From NCBI GenBank assembly GCA_026786065.1, contig JAJAYS010000274.1, positions 1-16,793 on the forward strand: DNA of 16,793 bases, read 5' to 3'. A program made the position numbers and the translations under genes. Within the stretch, counting starts at the first letter, position 1; each line of letters opens with the position of its first letter. The DNA is from Polaromonas sp. (GTDB taxonomy: Bacteria > Pseudomonadota > Gammaproteobacteria > Burkholderiales > Burkholderiaceae_C). The notes under the pieces are model-generated. The model worked only from the letters and a program-made list of their open reading frames with translations. It had not been told where the DNA came from and did not search any database. Positions 14,852-16,793 of the stretch are shown piece after piece.

Positions 14852-15675
14852 GTCTTGCGAAACAGCCGCTCGGGTTTGGACACCACGTCGAAGCGCTCGG
14901 AAAACGCCGAAAAATCGAGGCTCTCTTTGATGCCCAGGCCGAGAAAACCGCGGTGGCTTAGCGAGTCGTGAAACAGTGCCAGCGCCCGGTCCTGCAGTTT
15001 TTTGTTGAAGTAGATCATCACGTTGCGGCAGGAGATGAACTGCGTCTCGGAAAACACGCTGTCGGTGGCGAGGCTGTGATCGGCAAAGGTGACGCTGGCG
15101 GCCAACGCGCGGTCGAACAACGCGCCGCTGTAGGCTGCGGTGTAGTAGTCCGAAAAAATCCCGGTGCCGCCCGCCTTGTGGTAATTGGCGGTGTAGCTTT
15201 TGACCCGCTCAATGGGAAAAATCCCTTTCTTCGCCCGCTCCAGTGAGGCCGGATTGATGTCGGTGGCGTAGATCAGGGCTCGGGTCAGCAGCTTTTCTTC
15301 ATGCAGCAGGATGGCCAGCGAAACCACCTCTTCGCCGGTGCTGCAGCCGGCAATCCAGATCTTGAAGCTCGGATAGGTTTTGAGCACCGGCATGACGTGC
15401 TGGCGCAACGCGCGGAAGTAGCCGGGGTCGCGGAACATGTCGCTGACCGGCACCGTGATGATCTGCATCAGCTGCGCGAACACCAGCGGGTCCCGCAGGA
15501 TGCGCTCCTGAATCGCCGAGATGCTGCCATAGCCCAGCTGCTGCTGCGCGTGCAGCACACGGCGCTTCAGCGAAGCGCTTGAATAATCGCGGAAATCCTG
15601 GTTGTAGCGCAGGTAAATGGCCTCCACCAGCAGGCGGATTTCAATGTCGATCTCGCTGCCGTGCGGCATGCTCAT
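14848..15675 (-). CDS. CheR-type SAM-dependent methyltransferase
   Basis: This 275-residue protein-glutamate O-methyltransferase of the CheR family uses S-adenosylmethionine. The N-terminal helical domain contains NQDFRDYSSASLKRRV and the FRDPGYF motif. The SAM-binding motif IAGCSTGEEVVSLA follows at about 109-122, and the family C-terminal motif CRNVMIYFN comes later. The start is the ATG at 15675, which overlaps the stop of the multi-receiver gene (ATGA, 15672-15675); a longer open frame upstream overlaps that gene and is unlikely. The pair with the CheB-like gene downstream points to reversible methylation of one target, perhaps the hybrid sensor protein upstream. Confidence 0.93.
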   Translation of the reverse strand: MSMPHGSEIDIEIRLLVEAIYLRYNQDFRDYSSASLKRRVLHAQQQLGYGSISAIQERILRDPLVFAQLMQIITVPVSDMFRDPGYFRALRQHVMPVLKTYPSFKIWIAGCSTGEEVVSLAILLHEEKLLTRALIYATDINPASLERAKKGIFPIERVKSYTANYHKAGGTGIFSDYYTAAYSGALFDRALAASVTFADHSLATDSVFSETQFISCRNVMIYFNKKLQDRALALFHDSLSHRGFLGLGIKESLDFSAFSERFDVVSKPERLFRKT

Positions 15676-16793
15676 GGGTACCTTCCCTTGGGCATCCAGA
15701 CGCGGATCAGCGAGAACAGGCGTTCGAGCTCGATCGGCTTGGCCAGGTAGTCGTTGCAGCCAGCTTGAAGGCAACGCTCCTGGTCGTCTTTCATGGCCTG
15801 CGCGGTTACCGCGATCACCGGCAGCTTCGCCCAGGCCGGGTTTTTCCGAATTTCGCGTGTGGCGCCGTAGCCGTCCATGACGGGCATCATCATGTCCATC
15901 AGCACCAGGTCGATGCCGGGCACTGCTTTGAGTTTGTCCAGCGCCTCAATGCCGTTGCGGGCGATCTCCACCAGCGCACCTTTGTATTCGAGCGCGCTGG
16001 TCAGCGCAAAGATGTTGCGCACGTCGTCGTCCACTACCAGCACACGCCGGCCTTCAAACACCTTGTCGCGGTGCCTGGCAACTTTGAGCATGCGCTGGCG
16101 CTCCAGAGACATGCCACTTTCGACTTTGTGCAAAAACAGCGTGACCTCGTCGAGCAACCGCTCGGGCGAGCGCGCTCCCTTGATGATGATCGAGCGCGAA
16201 TACTGTTGCAGATCGGCCTCTTCGGTGCGGCTCAGGTCGCGGCCGGTGTACACCACGACCGGCGGGAAAGACCGGATATCTTCGGCCGACATGCGCCGCA
16301 ACAGGTCGTTGCCGCTCATGTCGGGCAGTTTGAGGTCGATGATCATGCAGTCAAAAATCGAGCTGTGCAGCAGCTCGAGCGCCTCGTCGCCCCGTTCTAC
16401 CGCAACGATCTCGATGTCGTCGTCACCGATCAGCGCGGCAATGCTTTCGCGCTGGCGCGCATCGTCTTCGACCAGCAGCACCCGCTTGACCTTTTGCGCC
16501 AGCTTGCGCTCGACGCTGGCAAACACCTCCCGCAGTTGCTCCCGCGTGGTGGGCTTGATTGAATAGCCGATGGCGCCCATCTGCATCGCCGGCTCGCTCA
16601 AGTCTTCGGCAGAGATTACGTGTACCGGCAGATGGCGGGTGCGCGGCCGTTCCTTCAGTTGCTGCAACAGTGCCAAGCCGGATGCATCGGGTAACCGAAT
16701 GTCCAGCAAGATGGCATCGGGCGCCATGCTCTCTGCCAGTACCAACGCCTCGTCGGCCTGGCTTGCGACCAGGCAGTGATAACCCAGCTCATG
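15672..16793 (-). CDS. Multi-receiver protein, C-terminal part of hybrid kinase (partial)
   Basis: The gene runs off the right edge of the window, so only its last 373 codons are seen. Three receiver domains are present. The first has phospho-acceptor Asp31 and Lys80. The second has DD near 110, Asp153 (CMIIDLKLPD) and Lys205. The third has VVDDDVRNIFAL, Asp300 (LVLMDMMMPVMDGYGA) and Lys352. The order and the third domain match the C-terminal end of large hybrid histidine kinases with HAMP or GAF sensor regions, commonly encoded beside cheR, cheB and a REC-kinase gene. The kinase core itself would lie outside the window, so its presence is inference. The stop overlaps the CheR-like start. Confidence 0.88.
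   Translation of the reverse strand, partial: HELGYHCLVASQADEALVLAESMAPDAILLDIRLPDASGLALLQQLKERPRTRHLPVHVISAEDLSEPAMQMGAIGYSIKPTTREQLREVFASVERKLAQKVKRVLLVEDDARQRESIAALIGDDDIEIVAVERGDEALELLHSSIFDCMIIDLKLPDMSGNDLLRRMSAEDIRSFPPVVVYTGRDLSRTEEADLQQYSRSIIIKGARSPERLLDEVTLFLHKVESGMSLERQRMLKVARHRDKVFEGRRVLVVDDDVRNIFALTSALEYKGALVEIARNGIEALDKLKAVPGIDLVLMDMMMPVMDGYGATREIRKNPAWAKLPVIAVTAQAMKDDQERCLQAGCNDYLAKPIELERLFSLIRVWMPKGRYP

Overview
The window reads as a GC-rich betaproteobacterial chromosome, most like the Comamonadaceae (Polaromonas/Rhodoferax/Acidovorax relatives). The grounds are protein character, the pepN and prfB versions, the dense GC-rich codon use, and short AT-rich intergenic repeats of a style I associate with that family. 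No phage, IS or CRISPR structure is visible. Genus-level assignment is inference.

Layout. (1) Positions 1-424 hold no convincing gene: there is one near-perfect palindrome and an intrinsic terminator. (2) tRNA-Thr(CGT) lies on the minus strand with its own promoter. (3) A PPi-type 6-phosphofructokinase gene follows, then pepN (aminopeptidase N), both on the minus strand. (4) A roughly 400-base gap separates pepN from pqqE. (5) The pyrroloquinoline quinone operon pqqA-(terminator)-pqqBCDE runs on the minus strand. pqqA is a 24-codon gene, separated from pqqB by a very strong intrinsic terminator. (6) Divergent from pqqA is a plus-strand three-gene operon: an S33 (prolyl iminopeptidase-like) hydrolase, a membrane HisKA_3 histidine kinase and a NarL/LuxR-type response regulator, each joined by ATGA overlaps. 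A perfect dyad lies between the two divergent units. (7) A large REP-like palindrome fills the convergent gap before prfB. (8) prfB (release factor 2) carries the classical programmed +1 frameshift site and also an unexpected in-frame TAA in the middle of the gene. (9) A minus-strand signalling cluster closes the window: the C-terminal part of a multi-receiver protein (cut by the window edge), a CheR-like methyltransferase, a CheB-like methylesterase without receiver domain, and a REC-HisKA-HATPase kinase.

How the genes fit together. The PQQ genes make the redox cofactor for periplasmic quinoprotein dehydrogenases. No pqqF-type M16 protease gene is present here, so the adjacent S33 peptidase and the kinase/regulator pair are attractive candidates for precursor processing and for control of PQQ or alcohol-dehydrogenase genes. 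The cheR/cheB/kinase set looks like a phosphorelay with a methylation arm rather than flagellar chemotaxis, since no MCP, CheA or CheW is seen.

The most notable items are the prfB nonsense codon (SPF anticodon-mimic region retained, GGQ catalytic loop lost), the pqqA-pqqB terminator, the divergent pqq-linked peptidase/two-component operon with its dyad, and two diverged copies of one short repeat, one of them inside the pepN coding sequence.
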